A stretch of DNA of 64,000 bases from an uncultured Acidobacteriota bacterium (GCA_902826795.1 CADEGD010000001.1:143830-207829), one strand, 5' to 3'. Positions 16,335 to 25,961 are shown, counted from the first letter of the stretch. Translations and numbers: made by a program. The notes: generated by a model from the letters alone, not told the origin.

Positions 16335-17741
16335 ATGCACTATCACTTGATCGGAATTTGCGGGACGGCGATGGCGTCGCTTGCGGGAATGCTGCAGGCA
16401 CGCGGACACAAGGTTACGGGATCGGACCAGAACGTGTATCCGCCGATGTCGACGCAGCTCGAGGAACTCGGCATCGAGATAATGACCGGCTACAGGGCCG
16501 AGAATACCGACTTGTCGCGAGACATCACGGTCGTCGGCAACACGATAATGCGCGGGAATCCCGAGCTTGAAGAGGTAATGAACCGAAAGCTGGTATACCG
16601 TTCGCAGGCCGAAACTGTGCGTGAAGAATTCATCCGCGGGCGGCGGTCGTTGGTTGTCGCAGGAACGCACGGCAAGACGACGACGACGAGCATTGCCGCG
16701 TGGGTTTGCGAGGTCGGCGGGCTCGACCCGACGTTTCTCGTCGGCGGCGTCGTGCAGAATTTCGGCCAGAGCTTTCGCGTGACTGACAGTGACTACTTCG
16801 TCATCGAAGGCGACGAATATGACACGGCTTTCTTCGACAAAAAGCCAAAATTTATGTCGTATTTGCCGGAGATCGCGATCGTTAACAATATTGAATTTGA
16901 CCACGCAGACATCTATAAAGACCTCGACGCGATCAAGTGGCAGTTCTCGCGGCTGATGAACGTTGTGCCCGGCAACGGACGGCTCATCTGCGGAGTGGAT
17001 TCGCCCGTCGTCGTCGACGTTCTCGATCAGATGAAAGGGAAGTTGTTCACCACCGTCGAGACCTTTGGAGTCGGGCCGGATGCGAAATGGCAAGCCCGTG
17101 ATATCTCGCTCGACGCAGACAAAACACGTTTTAGCGTTTATTGCGAAGACAGGCATTGGGCCGATTTTTCAACCCATATGATCGGCGATTTTAACATCCG
17201 CAACTGCTTGGCGGTTATCATCGCGGCGGACGCTTGGGGAATTTCAGAGGAAAAGATCCAGGCAGCTTTCGACACGTTCAAGTCGGTCAAGCGTCGGATG
17301 GAAGTCCGAGGGATCGAACGCGGTGTGACCGTCATCGACGACTTCGCTCATCACCCGACCGCGGTAGATGAGACGTTGCGTGCTTTGCGGCAACGCTATG
17401 CCGACAATCGCTTAATCGCCGTCTTCGAACCACGTTCGCGTTCGTCGCGGCTGTCGATATTCGAAGACCGCTACAAGGACGCCTTCGTCCACGCCGACCA
17501 CGTGATAATCGCCGGCGTTTTCAACGTCGAGGATGCAAAAACTTACGGGGACGTGATGAACGTCCAACGCCTCGTCGCCAACATCGGAGCGACTGGCAAA
17601 CCTGCCGAAACCCTCGAAAACGCCGACGCGATCATCGAAAGGCTCTCGCCAGATCTCAAGCAAGGCGATGTCGTTGCGATCATGTCGAACGGCGGCTTCG
17701 GCGGCATCCACGAAAAACTTCTCAACGTTCTCCGGACGTAA
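16335..17741 (+). CDS. mpl: UDP-N-acetylmuramate:tripeptide ligase (Mpl)
   Basis: A 468-residue Mur-ligase family enzyme that recycles the L-Ala-gamma-D-Glu-meso-DAP tripeptide onto UDP-MurNAc. The N-terminus HYHLIGICGTAMASLAGML is the MurC/Mpl UDP-binding segment. The ATP loop is GTHGKTTTTS at 110-119. GDEYDTAFFDKKPKF and NNIEFDHADIY favour Mpl over MurC. The C-terminal domain has DDFAHHPTAV. Its need for DAP peptide links it to the dap genes elsewhere in the window. It begins eight bases after the DUF6036 gene ends. Confidence 0.93.
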   Translation: MHYHLIGICGTAMASLAGMLQARGHKVTGSDQNVYPPMSTQLEELGIEIMTGYRAENTDLSRDITVVGNTIMRGNPELEEVMNRKLVYRSQAETVREEFIRGRRSLVVAGTHGKTTTTSIAAWVCEVGGLDPTFLVGGVVQNFGQSFRVTDSDYFVIEGDEYDTAFFDKKPKFMSYLPEIAIVNNIEFDHADIYKDLDAIKWQFSRLMNVVPGNGRLICGVDSPVVVDVLDQMKGKLFTTVETFGVGPDAKWQARDISLDADKTRFSVYCEDRHWADFSTHMIGDFNIRNCLAVIIAADAWGISEEKIQAAFDTFKSVKRRMEVRGIERGVTVIDDFAHHPTAVDETLRALRQRYADNRLIAVFEPRSRSSRLSIFEDRYKDAFVHADHVIIAGVFNVEDAKTYGDVMNVQRLVANIGATGKPAETLENADAIIERLSPDLKQGDVVAIMSNGGFGGIHEKLLNVLRT

Positions 17742-17851
17742 AAACAAATCGACCTGCTCGGGCTGTTGTCCGAATTATCGTCCCGTTTCCGTTAACTTCA
17801 ATGGCTGCGTTCAAAGCGCCGGCCATTTCGCATTTATAACGGAGAAAGAAG

Positions 17852-18052
17852 ATGTCAGTAATAATTCCAGATAGAACTTTGATGAAGCTAAAATCAGCAA
17901 AACCTATGGCCCAAAAGTTTGCAGCCGCAGTAGGCCGCAACCGAAACGCGTGGACACCTGCCCAGCTTGAGCAGCTCTCACTGATCTACGACATTCTAAC
18001 GGAAACGCACGATGCTCTGGTTAATCTCGTCGAGGCAAACACTCCGCGCTAG
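17852..18052 (+). CDS. Small hypothetical protein
   Basis: 66 residues with a plausible RBS (GGAG, eleven bases before ATG). The sequence is helical and basic at the start (MKLKSAKPMAQKFAAAVGRN) and acidic at the end (YDILTETHDALVNLVEAN). No family recognised. The 110-base leader after mpl shows no obvious hairpin. It is convergent with the DUF488 gene, three bases away. Confidence 0.5.
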   Translation: MSVIIPDRTLMKLKSAKPMAQKFAAAVGRNRNAWTPAQLEQLSLIYDILTETHDALVNLVEANTPR

Positions 18053-18054
18053 GT

Positions 18055-18519
18055 TCACCAGATGGACGGCACGACCGATTCATCGATCTCGATGGAGCGG
18101 CCGTCCGGCAAGATGTGGATGATATTTGTGACGCCTCGTGTCCGTAGCATCGGTGAAAGCATTCCGACGCGGTGGCAATTCGCCCTCGGGATTTTATGAT
18201 TCGACAGCGGCTGCGATTCCGAACACATCAGCACCGTCGAGAGGTCCGACGCGATCTCGACGATCCGGTCCACCCCACGCTCCAAATCCTCCGGCTTCGG
18301 CCTCGTCTTCCCACCCGTCTCGGGCAAATGCTCGTACCCTATCCCATTCTCCGCCAACAATTCCCGCAACACCCCACCATTGAACTGCGGCCACCTCGAC
18401 CTCGCCACGCTCCGCACGTCGCAAAGAAACTCGATCTCGTACTGTTTTAGCAGCTCAAAAAAGTAATTGAACGCATGACGGCCGTGGCCTATGGTGTAAA
18501 TGGCACAATGCTTCCTCAT
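18055..18519 (-). CDS. DUF488 family protein
   Basis: A 154-residue protein with the DUF488 signatures TIGHGRHAFNYFFELL at the N-terminus, CDVRSVARSRWPQFN, and the Cys-containing VLMCSE followed by NCHR. Members are small cytosolic proteins of uncertain function with a conserved Cys/His set. Between CSE and CHR there is a slightly long loop (SQPLSNHKIPRAN). The start overlaps the stop of the upstream hypothetical gene by four bases, and that gene in turn overlaps the acyl-CoA synthetase, so the three form one coupled unit. Confidence 0.85.
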   Translation of the reverse strand: MRKHCAIYTIGHGRHAFNYFFELLKQYEIEFLCDVRSVARSRWPQFNGGVLRELLAENGIGYEHLPETGGKTRPKPEDLERGVDRIVEIASDLSTVLMCSESQPLSNHKIPRANCHRVGMLSPMLRTRGVTNIIHILPDGRSIEIDESVVPSIW

Positions 18520-18866
18520 ACGGGGATGGCACTAGAGCCGCTCCAGTAGCGAAACTCAAGAGTTTCTTCGTCTGGTTTATATTTAATTTCCTCTTCTACA
18601 TTTAGCTCATCAGTCACCCAAGCATTTGTAATTTTTCCGTTTATCCTGCTCACTACGATAGTTAACTGATCGTTAAGAAGTTGGTCGACGAATTTACGCA
18701 CCGCCGCTTCCTGCGGCAATGCTTCTCCTAAATAAAGCAAATCGCCGTGTGTGTGCCATTCAAACCCGTCAAAACCTACGCTGTAATCCGGCGTCAAACT
18801 ACTACCATCGATATCAACTATCAGCGTCAAGGCACCGTCACTGGTTGGATGTTCTTCTAAAGTCAT
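18516..18866 (-). CDS. Hypothetical protein between DUF488 and acyl-CoA synthetase genes
   Basis: 116 residues, acidic, no signal peptide or membrane segment. A recognisable feature is [20 protein letters not shown] followed by [20 protein letters not shown]. No family recognised. Four-base overlaps at both ends (18516-18519 and 18863-18866) show that it is translated together with its neighbours and make it a real gene despite the lack of a known domain. Confidence 0.65.
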   Translation of the reverse strand: MTLEEHPTSDGALTLIVDIDGSSLTPDYSVGFDGFEWHTHGDLLYLGEALPQEAAVRKFVDQLLNDQLTIVVSRINGKITNAWVTDELNVEEEIKYKPDEETLEFRYWSGSSAIPV

Positions 18867-21250
18867 CTCAATATGTTCGCTATTTCGGCGACCGCGTTCG
18901 GATTCTCAAGTGCTGAAAGGTCGCCCGGATCTTCACCCAAATAAGCCGCACGGATAACGCGGCGCATTACTTTGGTGTTGCGGGTTTTGGGGAGGGCGGA
19001 GACGAAGTGGATTTTTGACGGGGCGAGCGGCTTGCCCATGTCGCGGGCGACGAGGGCTTTCAGTTCGGCCTCGAGCGGAGCGCGGACACTCCTGTCCGCA
19101 TCGCCGGTTCCCCCGGCGAAACGGTCTTCGCCCATCGAAGACTCGAAATCATTCGCGCCCGTTCGCGTCGCGGCGACGCTCATGCGGACAGGAGTGTCCG
19201 CGCTCCCAAGCACACAGAACGCCACCATTGCGGTGCCTTTGGCTTCGTCGGGGACGCCGATGACGGCGGCTTCGGTGACGAGCGGGTGAGCGACTAGCAG
19301 CGATTCAACCTCAGCTGGCCCGACTCGTTTGCCGGCAACCTTGAGGGTGTCGTCGCTGCGGCCGAGGATGAACCAATGACCGTCGGCATCGCGCATTGCC
19401 CAATCGCCGTGGACCCAGATATCTTTGAACCGCCGCCAATAGGTTTCGAGATAGCGTTCCTTCTCCTGCCAGAATCCACGTGCCATCCCGATCCACGGCT
19501 GCTTGATGATGAGTTCGCCGACTTTGCCGGTGGAAACCGGGTTGCCGTCTTCATTGAGAATGTCCACATCCATCCCCGGACACGGAGCCGGAAACGAACA
19601 CGGCTTGATCGGCAGCAGTGGATTTCCCATCAATATTCCGCCAGCTATCTCCGTGCCGCCCGAATAATTGATGATCGGTAGTTTGCTATTCCCGACCTTC
19701 TCAAACAACCACCACCACGGCGCCGGATTCCACGGCTCACCCGTCGACGCGAAGATGCGAAGAGACGAAAGGTCGTAGCGCTCAAATAGAGCCTTGTGCG
19801 TTTCACCCAGTCCTTTTAACCCGGAACTCCCCTCCTTACGAAGGAGGGGTGTCGGCGCTTCGCCGACGGGGTGGTTCTCTTCATCCGTATCCGCGAAACC
19901 TCGATCGACGGTCGAACTAACCACCCCGTCACCCGAAGCGGGTGCCACCCCTCCTTCAAAAGGAGGGGAGTTTTTTGCCTCCTCGGTCGCTGCCAAACTT
20001 CTAACCAGGGTCGGCGAAATTCCCAGAACTTCGACCTTATGCTTCGAGCAGAATTCCCACATCCGGTCGGGAGTGGGGTAATCAGGGGCGCCGTCGTAGA
20101 TGCAGATGGTCGCGCCGTTGATGAGCGCACCGTAGATCAGCCACGGCCCCATCATCCAGCCGATATCGGTGTACCAAGAGATCCGCGTGCCTTTGCCCAC
20201 GTCCGTCCCAAACGCCATGTCCTGCGCCGCCTTGATCGGAAAACTCGCATGCGTATGCGCGATTCCCTTCGGCTTACCCGTTGTGCCGGAGGTGTAAAGG
20301 ATGATGAGCGGGTCTTCGGCAGATGTTGCTTCGGCGGTAGTATTCTCTACACTTTGAAATAGGGTATAGAACGAAACAAACCTCGCGTCGCTAGTATGCT
20401 TACTAAGGTCCAACTCGTCGCTGTCGCAACTGGTCACGTATATCTTTTCGATCGTTGGGCAATGAGAAACTGCCTCGATCGCGGTCGCCAGAGAGTCGAC
20501 AGCTTTGCCTCTCCGAGAGAAGTTTTCTGCCGTAAACAAGGCTTTTGCACCAACGGCGTTCAAGCGGCTCGCTATAGCTTCGACACCGTAACCGGAAAAG
20601 ACGGGAACGGCGATCGCTCCGATGCGGTTGATCGAAAGAAGGACGTTGATGGTTTCGGGAATCATCGGAAGATGGATACCGATCGCATCTCCCTTCTTGA
20701 ATCCTGCCGTCTTTAGACTTTCCGCGACCTGAGCCACGTAGCTGAACATCTGCTCATAAGAATGCGTCTCGACCCTACCTGCTTCACCTTCCCAAATCAC
20801 CGCCGGCTGATCCTTCATCTCATCCGTCTGCCACCGGTCGAGGCACATCGTGGTGATGTTCAGTCCGGCGCTAGGACCGCGGACGCCCTCGTCCGCAGAC
20901 GCCGCTTGCGGCGTGCGTTCTGTTCCGCCTTCGGCCTCATCGTGGACCAGGGCGTCCGCGGTCACATCTGCGGACGAGGGCGTCCGCGTTCCATTTGAAA
21001 ACCAATTTGGAAACTCGACCCCTTCCGAAGTATCCATCAGCCTCTCGTAAGGCGGGAAGAACCCGATGTCGAGAAACTTCAGGACCTCTTCGGTAAACTT
21101 CTCCACATCGCGGATCGAGAATTGATACAACTCGTCCCAGGTCGAGACGCCAACCTGTTTCATAAACCGCGTCAGTTGAGCGCGCTCGATGACGTCGGGC
21201 GTGGGCGTCCAGGCGATCGGCTGATCTTCGAGGAGGTTGGTGTCGTGCAT
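18863..21250 (-). CDS. AMP-forming acyl-CoA synthetase with repeat-derived insertions
   Basis: A 795-residue acetyl/acetoacetyl-CoA synthetase-like ligase that activates a carboxylate via acyl-AMP. Core motifs: P-loop-like [12 protein letters not shown] at 319-330, NYSGGTE at 528-534, [16 protein letters not shown] at 630-645, and the C-terminal Lys K760 in TRNTKVMRR. Three stretches break the fold: about 86-126, 427-476 and 682-725. Each coincides with a long inverted repeat in the DNA (20874-20992, 19825-19972, 19077-19206). Removing them gives roughly 655 residues, the usual family size. No frame is broken and no motif is hit, so the enzyme may still work. The start at ATG 21250 is preferred to an upstream in-frame codon at 21280. 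Confidence 0.9.
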   Translation of the reverse strand: MHDTNLLEDQPIAWTPTPDVIERAQLTRFMKQVGVSTWDELYQFSIRDVEKFTEEVLKFLDIGFFPPYERLMDTSEGVEFPNWFSNGTRTPSSADVTADALVHDEAEGGTERTPQAASADEGVRGPSAGLNITTMCLDRWQTDEMKDQPAVIWEGEAGRVETHSYEQMFSYVAQVAESLKTAGFKKGDAIGIHLPMIPETINVLLSINRIGAIAVPVFSGYGVEAIASRLNAVGAKALFTAENFSRRGKAVDSLATAIEAVSHCPTIEKIYVTSCDSDELDLSKHTSDARFVSFYTLFQSVENTTAEATSAEDPLIILYTSGTTGKPKGIAHTHASFPIKAAQDMAFGTDVGKGTRISWYTDIGWMMGPWLIYGALINGATICIYDGAPDYPTPDRMWEFCSKHKVEVLGISPTLVRSLAATEEAKNSPPFEGGVAPASGDGVVSSTVDRGFADTDEENHPVGEAPTPLLRKEGSSGLKGLGETHKALFERYDLSSLRIFASTGEPWNPAPWWWLFEKVGNSKLPIINYSGGTEIAGGILMGNPLLPIKPCSFPAPCPGMDVDILNEDGNPVSTGKVGELIIKQPWIGMARGFWQEKERYLETYWRRFKDIWVHGDWAMRDADGHWFILGRSDDTLKVAGKRVGPAEVESLLVAHPLVTEAAVIGVPDEAKGTAMVAFCVLGSADTPVRMSVAATRTGANDFESSMGEDRFAGGTGDADRSVRAPLEAELKALVARDMGKPLAPSKIHFVSALPKTRNTKVMRRVIRAAYLGEDPGDLSALENPNAVAEIANILR
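19077..19206. repeat. Family B palindrome inside the acyl-CoA synthetase gene
   Basis: Perfect 24-base arms: the left begins GGAGCGCGGACACTCCTG and the right ends CAGGAGTGTCCGCGCTCC, with about 82 bases between them. It is translated as a Ser/Ala/Gly/Asp-rich insertion at residues 682-725, between conserved segments of the C-terminal domain. Confidence 0.9.
19825..19972. repeat. Family C palindrome inside the acyl-CoA synthetase gene
   Basis: Outer arms AACTCCCCTCC and GGAGGGGAGTT, inner arms around GGGGTGGTT and AACCACCCC, plus local hairpins (CCCCTCCTTACGAAGGAGGG). It is translated in frame as residues 427-476 ([18 protein letters not shown], then [12 protein letters not shown]). A half copy lies in xdhA at 6884-6938. 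Confidence 0.9.
20874..20992. repeat. Family B palindrome inside the acyl-CoA synthetase gene, second copy
   Basis: Arms of 26 bases with one mismatch: the left starts GGACCGCGGACGCCCTCG and the right ends GAGGGCGTCCGCGTTCC. It is read in frame as residues 86-126 (TRTPSSADV..., [11 protein letters not shown]). It shares its outer GCGGAC/GTCCGC arms with the copies at 8468, 19077 and 57693. Confidence 0.9.
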
Positions 21251-21261
21251 GATTGAGACGA

Positions 21262-21345
21262 TTTTAACGCAAAGACGCAAAGTCGCTAAGACGGCAAAGA
21301 AAATGTCCCCGCGGCTTTGCCTCTTGACGACTTTACGTTAAAAAT
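21262..21345. repeat. Family F repeat (AACGCAAAGACGCAAAG)
   Basis: TTTTAACGCAAAGACGCAAA faces a decayed arm containing GGCTTTGCCTC and GACTTTACGTTAAAAA. It fills the 100-base gap between the divergent acyl-CoA synthetase and SDR genes, so any promoters for the two must lie in or around it. Confidence 0.7.
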
Positions 21346-21353
21346 CTAAACAA

Positions 21354-22136
21354 ATGTCTAAGCACGGAATCCCCTTACCGGCGAACCTCTTCGCGGGAAA
21401 AACTGCAATCGTCACCGGAGCATCCCGTGGTGTTGGTCGCGCGACGGCTCTGCGGCTTGCCGAGGGCGGTGCGAACGTCGTCGTTAATTACCTAAGCAAC
21501 GCTGGCGAGGCTGCCGAAACGGTGAGGATGTGTGAGGAGAAAGGCGTGCGGGCGATCGCGGCTCAGGCGGATGTCTCGGAGTTTGCGGGTGCACAGGCGG
21601 TGGCAAAGGCCGCTCTCGACGAGTTCGGCAGCATCGATCTGCTCGTGTGCAACGCGGGCGTTTGGGAAGGTGCGGCGATCGAGGATATGACCGAAGAGGT
21701 TTGGAACAAGGTCATCAACACCAATCTCAAATCCGCGTGGGCGATGTCAAAGGCGTGCGTACCCGCGATGAAGAAGCGAGATTCCGCAGCGATAGTGATG
21801 GTCTCGTCAACCTCCGGCCAACGCGGCGAGGCCAATTACTCCAACTATTCTGCCTCGAAGGGTGGAATGATCTCATTCACGAAAGCTCTTGCTACGGAAC
21901 TTTGTCCTAAAATCCGCGTGAATTCCGTTGCACCAGGTTGGATAGAGACCGCGATGGTCCGGCCGGCTTTCGACGATGCAGAATACTATCAATCAGTCGT
22001 TCGCTCGATCCCACTGCAGCGAGTCGCCGCTACCGACGATGTCGCGCTGGCGATATGCTTTCTGCTGTCCGATTGGTCGCGACATATAACCGGCGAGATC
22101 ATGAATATCAACGGCGGATCGGTTTTATGCGGTTAG
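21354..22136 (+). CDS. SDR family oxidoreductase (FabG-like)
   Basis: A 260-residue classical short-chain dehydrogenase. The cofactor loop is TGASRGVG at 21-28, CNAG at 99-102, and the catalytic Ser is in VSSTSG near 151. The YxxxK pair is Y165/K169 (YSASK). It resembles 3-oxoacyl-ACP reductase, using NADP(H) by the usual rule for a TGxSRG loop. Its divergent neighbour is an acyl-CoA synthetase, so a role in acyl or ketone metabolism is possible, but the substrate is unknown. Confidence 0.88.
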   Translation: MSKHGIPLPANLFAGKTAIVTGASRGVGRATALRLAEGGANVVVNYLSNAGEAAETVRMCEEKGVRAIAAQADVSEFAGAQAVAKAALDEFGSIDLLVCNAGVWEGAAIEDMTEEVWNKVINTNLKSAWAMSKACVPAMKKRDSAAIVMVSSTSGQRGEANYSNYSASKGGMISFTKALATELCPKIRVNSVAPGWIETAMVRPAFDDAEYYQSVVRSIPLQRVAATDDVALAICFLLSDWSRHITGEIMNINGGSVLCG

Positions 22137-22160
22137 AAACTTTTTAGAAACGGAGATCAA

Positions 22161-22955
22161 ATGAAGTTATATTTTTCTTTACTACTATTAGCCAGTTCGC
22201 TTCTATTCACCGCGTGTCCCAGAACCTCGACAAACTCCAACGGTGCTGGCAACTCGGTCGCTAACGCAAACACCAAGGCCAACGCCACGCCTGCAACTGA
22301 AAAGAGCGATGGCGATTACGTCGAATCGGAAGACGGCACGGCCAAAGCGACGCCGGAATCGGGTAAAGCGAATATCCAAGGGAAGGTCTTGTATAACGGT
22401 GAACCGGCATCGGGCGTCGAGGTAAAGATCTGCCAAAAGTTCAGCAGATTCATGGGCGAGTGCAGCGGCGATACTTTCAAGACTAAGACGGACGCGTCGG
22501 GAGAATACCTTTTTTCGAATGTTGCTGCCGGTGTTTACGAAGGTTTGCTTGTGAAGGTATTCGACACGAACGGATATGTTTTCGCGACTCAGGGACTTGG
22601 CGTATCGGCCGCCAAATACAAATTCGACGCGGACGCAACCTACTTCGCTCCGGTCACTAATCTCTTCAAGTTCGACCTGAAACTGCAGGAGCCGAAGGCA
22701 AACGCGACCGTCGCAGGCACTGATCTGAAGATCAAGTGGGATGCCTACCCGAACGCCGCTTACTATAAACTGAGCGTTAATCCGGCGGAATACGACTCGG
22801 ATTCGACCATCAGCAATGAGCGCGTCGAGGGCGTCGAGTACGCGGTGACGAAGGTTCTGAAGCCCGGAAAATACAGCATGTCGCTGACCGCCTATAACGC
22901 CAACGACTTGAAACTGGCCGAGCCGAAAGAACGGATCTCATTCACGGTAAAGTGA
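22161..22955 (+). CDS. Lipoprotein with carboxypeptidase-regulatory-like domain
   Basis: A 264-residue lipoprotein. The lipobox is LFTAC, followed by an Asn/Ala/Thr-rich linker (NSVANANTKANATPA). A beta-sandwich with the pattern KVLYNGEPASGVEVKIC then DASGEYLFSNVAAGVYEG is typical of carboxypeptidase regulatory/Cna-B-like folds. The C-terminal part has a fibronectin-like IKWDAYPNAAYYKLSV. It is likely surface- or periplasm-anchored. An RBS (GGAG, seven bases before ATG) supports the start. The gene starts 24 bases after the SDR stop. Confidence 0.7.
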   Translation: MKLYFSLLLLASSLLFTACPRTSTNSNGAGNSVANANTKANATPATEKSDGDYVESEDGTAKATPESGKANIQGKVLYNGEPASGVEVKICQKFSRFMGECSGDTFKTKTDASGEYLFSNVAAGVYEGLLVKVFDTNGYVFATQGLGVSAAKYKFDADATYFAPVTNLFKFDLKLQEPKANATVAGTDLKIKWDAYPNAAYYKLSVNPAEYDSDSTISNERVEGVEYAVTKVLKPGKYSMSLTAYNANDLKLAEPKERISFTVK

Positions 22956-23001
22956 CACCTATCATTTTTGCTTATGCCGGCCGTTTGCTTTACCTTTACA
23001 C

Positions 23002-24378
23002 GTGAACGTGAGTGAATCGATCGGCCCGACAGTAATGAAATTTGGCGGCACGTCCGTAGGGGATGTTGCCGCCTTCGAGCGTGTTTTTCACGTCGTTTCG
23101 ACGCAGATCGATAAACGCCCGGTGGTTGTCGTTTCGGCAATGACGAAGGTTACCGACGCACTGCTAGCTGCGTTCGAACTGGCAAAAAAAGGCGACTTCG
23201 CGACGGCGATCGCGTCGCTCGAACCGCACTTCGAACGTCACGTTGCCGTGACTGACCATTTCATTCCTGACGGCCCGCCGAATCTCTTCGCGGCCGAACT
23301 CCAGTTCGCCCGAAACGAGCTTTCCGACCTGCTGATGCGTGCCGCCCGCCGGTCGCTGCCGCTCTCGATGCTTAAGGATGCGATCGTGAGCTACGGCGAA
23401 CAGCTTTCGTCGCGGCTATTGGCGGAAGTGCTGAAGACGAAGGGATTGAAAGCACGACAGTTCGATTCGCGTCGGCTGATAATGACTGACGACGAATTTG
23501 GGGCCGCTCAGCCGATCATCGACGAGACGAACGAGATCGTCCGACTCGAGCTTGAGCCATCGATCAAATCAGGCGAGGTCCCTGTGATGGGCGGCTTCAT
23601 TGCCGGTAATCGTGCCGGTGAAACGACAACGCTTGGCCGCGGGGGCTCTGATTATTCAGCCGCGATCGTCGCCGCAGCTCTAGGTGCGTCCGAGTTACAG
23701 ATCTGGACGGACGTGACAGGCGTGATGACGTGCGATCCGCGTATCTCGCCCGAAGCGCGAACCATCCCAGTTCTCTCATACGAAGAGGCCGCCGAGCTTG
23801 CGTACTTCGGTGCGAAGGTCCTGCACCCGAAAACGATCAAGCCCGCCGTTGATAACGCGATCCCTGTTCGCGTTTGCAACACTTTTCAGCCCGATGAGAT
23901 CGGCACGATGATCTTGGGCGAATCGGGTGAGGCTCCGAATAAGATCAAGTCGATCGCAAGCAAAAAGAACATCACGATACTGCGGATATCATCGGCGCGG
24001 ATGCTTGGTGCCTACGGCTTTATGAGCGCGGTCTTCCAAGTCTTCGATCGCCACCGCACCGTCATCGACGTGATCTCGACATCCGAAGTCTCTGTCGCTC
24101 TCACGCTCGATAACTCTGACAGCATCGACAAACTCGTAGAAGATCTCTGCAGACTCGGTGATGTCGAGGTGGAATCCGGCTACGCCGTTATCTGCGTTGT
24201 TGGAGAAGGTCTTCGGGCCTCCACCGGCCTCGCGTCGAAGATCTTCTCAACTATCGAAGATGTAAATGTCGCGTTGGTTTCACACGGGGCTTCTGCCGTA
24301 AATCTCACTTTCGTCGTCAAGGAATCTGACGCGGCAGACGTAATCAAGAAACTTCACGAGGTGTTTTTCAAATCCTGA
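23002..24378 (+). CDS. lysC: Aspartate kinase
   Basis: A 458-residue monofunctional aspartokinase, first step of the lysine/threonine/methionine branch. The kinase signature KFGGTSVG is at residues 13-20, and GRGGSDYSAA and VTGVMTCDPR lie in the nucleotide-binding half. Two ACT-type regulatory units form the C-terminal 150 residues (ITILRISSARMLGAYGFMSA; VCVVGEGLR-like), so end-product feedback is expected. Length and order fit the AK-III type. Translation starts at GTG. The 46-base leader leaves no room for a lysine riboswitch. Confidence 0.92.
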   Translation: MNVSESIGPTVMKFGGTSVGDVAAFERVFHVVSTQIDKRPVVVVSAMTKVTDALLAAFELAKKGDFATAIASLEPHFERHVAVTDHFIPDGPPNLFAAELQFARNELSDLLMRAARRSLPLSMLKDAIVSYGEQLSSRLLAEVLKTKGLKARQFDSRRLIMTDDEFGAAQPIIDETNEIVRLELEPSIKSGEVPVMGGFIAGNRAGETTTLGRGGSDYSAAIVAAALGASELQIWTDVTGVMTCDPRISPEARTIPVLSYEEAAELAYFGAKVLHPKTIKPAVDNAIPVRVCNTFQPDEIGTMILGESGEAPNKIKSIASKKNITILRISSARMLGAYGFMSAVFQVFDRHRTVIDVISTSEVSVALTLDNSDSIDKLVEDLCRLGDVEVESGYAVICVVGEGLRASTGLASKIFSTIEDVNVALVSHGASAVNLTFVVKESDAADVIKKLHEVFFKS

Positions 24379-24385
24379 ATGAGAT

Positions 24386-25840
24386 CTATCTGAGCTTGTC
24401 AATGGATTCTTTTACCCGCGCGGCGAGCTCGGAATTCAGACGCAGGAGTTCGTTGTAAGATGCTGTCGCACGGGGCCGATCTTTCCGTGCTGCGTAGAAC
24501 ATTCCCAGATAGTAATGAGCCATAGGGTCGTCCCGATCCAGAGCGATAGCCCGGTTGAATGAATTTAGCGCGTCATCCAGTTGATTGAGATTCCAGTGCG
24601 AAAATCCAATTTCGCGATGATAGACTCCAACATTCGGGTCGATGTCAATTGCCTTTTTCAGAACGGCGGCAGCTTCCTGATATCGCTTGAAATGATTCAT
24701 ACACCAGCCCGATCGATAGAGGGCGGCGCGGGAATTGGGAGAATACTTAAGTCCGCTTTGATAGTTGTCCAGCGCAAGACTGTATTCTTTGCGGGAATAG
24801 TAGAGGTCGCCCAGCCCAAAGTACGCTAAGGAACTGTCGGGTTTCAAACGAGCAGCCTTTTGGTACGCGGTGACGGCTTCGTCGTCCCGTTTCAGGCCAA
24901 CGTAAGCCAGTCCGGCCTCGATATATGCCGGGTGGTAGTCCGCCTTGATCTTTATTGACGATTCTGCCCAACGAAGAGCGTTGGTATAGTCGCGTGTTTC
25001 GTTGTAAATGTAAGCGAGATGATGAGCCGCAACGTAGTTCTTAGGATCGTACAGCAGCCCCATGAGATAAGGCTCAATAGCTTCCTTATTTTGCCTGGTG
25101 CCGGAATAGTAAACATCGCCGAGATTCATATACGCCCCTGAGTTCTTAGGGTCGAGTTGTATCGCCTGGCGAAATGAAGCAATTGCCTCGGGATACTGAT
25201 TGAGTTTTCGTTGCGCATATCCGCGCTCTTCGTAAGACTCGGAATAATCTGGCTTAGCTGCAATCGATTGGTTAAGCAGCCGGATAGCGTCGTTATATTG
25301 TCCGAGATCGTTGAAAAGAGCTCCGAGTTCAAAAGTCGAAATGTATGAACTTGAGTTCAACGAAACTGCCCGTTGGAGTGCAACACGAGCATCGTCGTAT
25401 TGTTTCAGTCGTCGATGAGCAAAACCCTTCTCTTGGAACACGAGCGATTCGCTAGGGGCGATCGCCGCCGCTTGGTTGAGGATAGGAATGGCTTTCTGAT
25501 ATTCCTCAAACTCGTTATAGATCCAGCCGATGCGATAAAGCGACTTGAGAAGCGGCTTAACCTTTACGGCGCTTTGGTAAGCGGCCAAGGCGCTGTCATG
25601 GTCCTTTGCCTCGAAAAACTTATCGCCTTCGGCCTGATAAGCCTCGGCTGTCTTAACTCTTACAACGACCTTCTTTGGAGCGGTTCGTTTGATCGCCGGG
25701 CGTGTTTGCTTTACGACGCGTCTTTGTGTCGGTTCAGGATCAGGAGTTGAGCGGCCTCCGCCGGCTTGTTGAGCGACCGAAAGGTAAGGAAGCGAAAATA
25801 AAACGATGCCCAAACTCCCCAATTTTAGGCTGATCTTCAT
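24386..25840 (-). CDS. Exported TPR-repeat protein
   Basis: A 484-residue protein with a signal peptide (MKISLKLGSLGIVLFSLPYL), a basic Pro/Arg/Lys linker, and about twelve tandem TPR units of 34 residues (for example YISTFELGALFNDLGQYNDA, SGAYMNLGDVYYSG, AHYYLGMFYAARKDRPRA). It probably acts as a periplasmic scaffold. The ATG at 25840 directly precedes the signal peptide; upstream in-frame ATGs at 25849 and 25954 are less likely. It is convergent with lysC, only seven bases away. Confidence 0.82.
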   Translation of the reverse strand: MKISLKLGSLGIVLFSLPYLSVAQQAGGGRSTPDPEPTQRRVVKQTRPAIKRTAPKKVVVRVKTAEAYQAEGDKFFEAKDHDSALAAYQSAVKVKPLLKSLYRIGWIYNEFEEYQKAIPILNQAAAIAPSESLVFQEKGFAHRRLKQYDDARVALQRAVSLNSSSYISTFELGALFNDLGQYNDAIRLLNQSIAAKPDYSESYEERGYAQRKLNQYPEAIASFRQAIQLDPKNSGAYMNLGDVYYSGTRQNKEAIEPYLMGLLYDPKNYVAAHHLAYIYNETRDYTNALRWAESSIKIKADYHPAYIEAGLAYVGLKRDDEAVTAYQKAARLKPDSSLAYFGLGDLYYSRKEYSLALDNYQSGLKYSPNSRAALYRSGWCMNHFKRYQEAAAVLKKAIDIDPNVGVYHREIGFSHWNLNQLDDALNSFNRAIALDRDDPMAHYYLGMFYAARKDRPRATASYNELLRLNSELAARVKESIDKLR

Positions 25841-25961
25841 TAAATGCATTTCCAAGTTAGTTCTTGTTATGGAAGCCGGCGGAATCTCGCCGGAATCGCG
25901 TTGATCAAACAGCTTCGGATAAAAAATGATGTTAGCATGAGCTTTTAACCGCATTCAAGAT

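Noticed and set aside
16317..17156. 279-codon minus-strand open frame opposite mpl
   Set aside because: Antisense shadow; no RBS, no recognisable domain, while mpl on the other strand has all its motifs.
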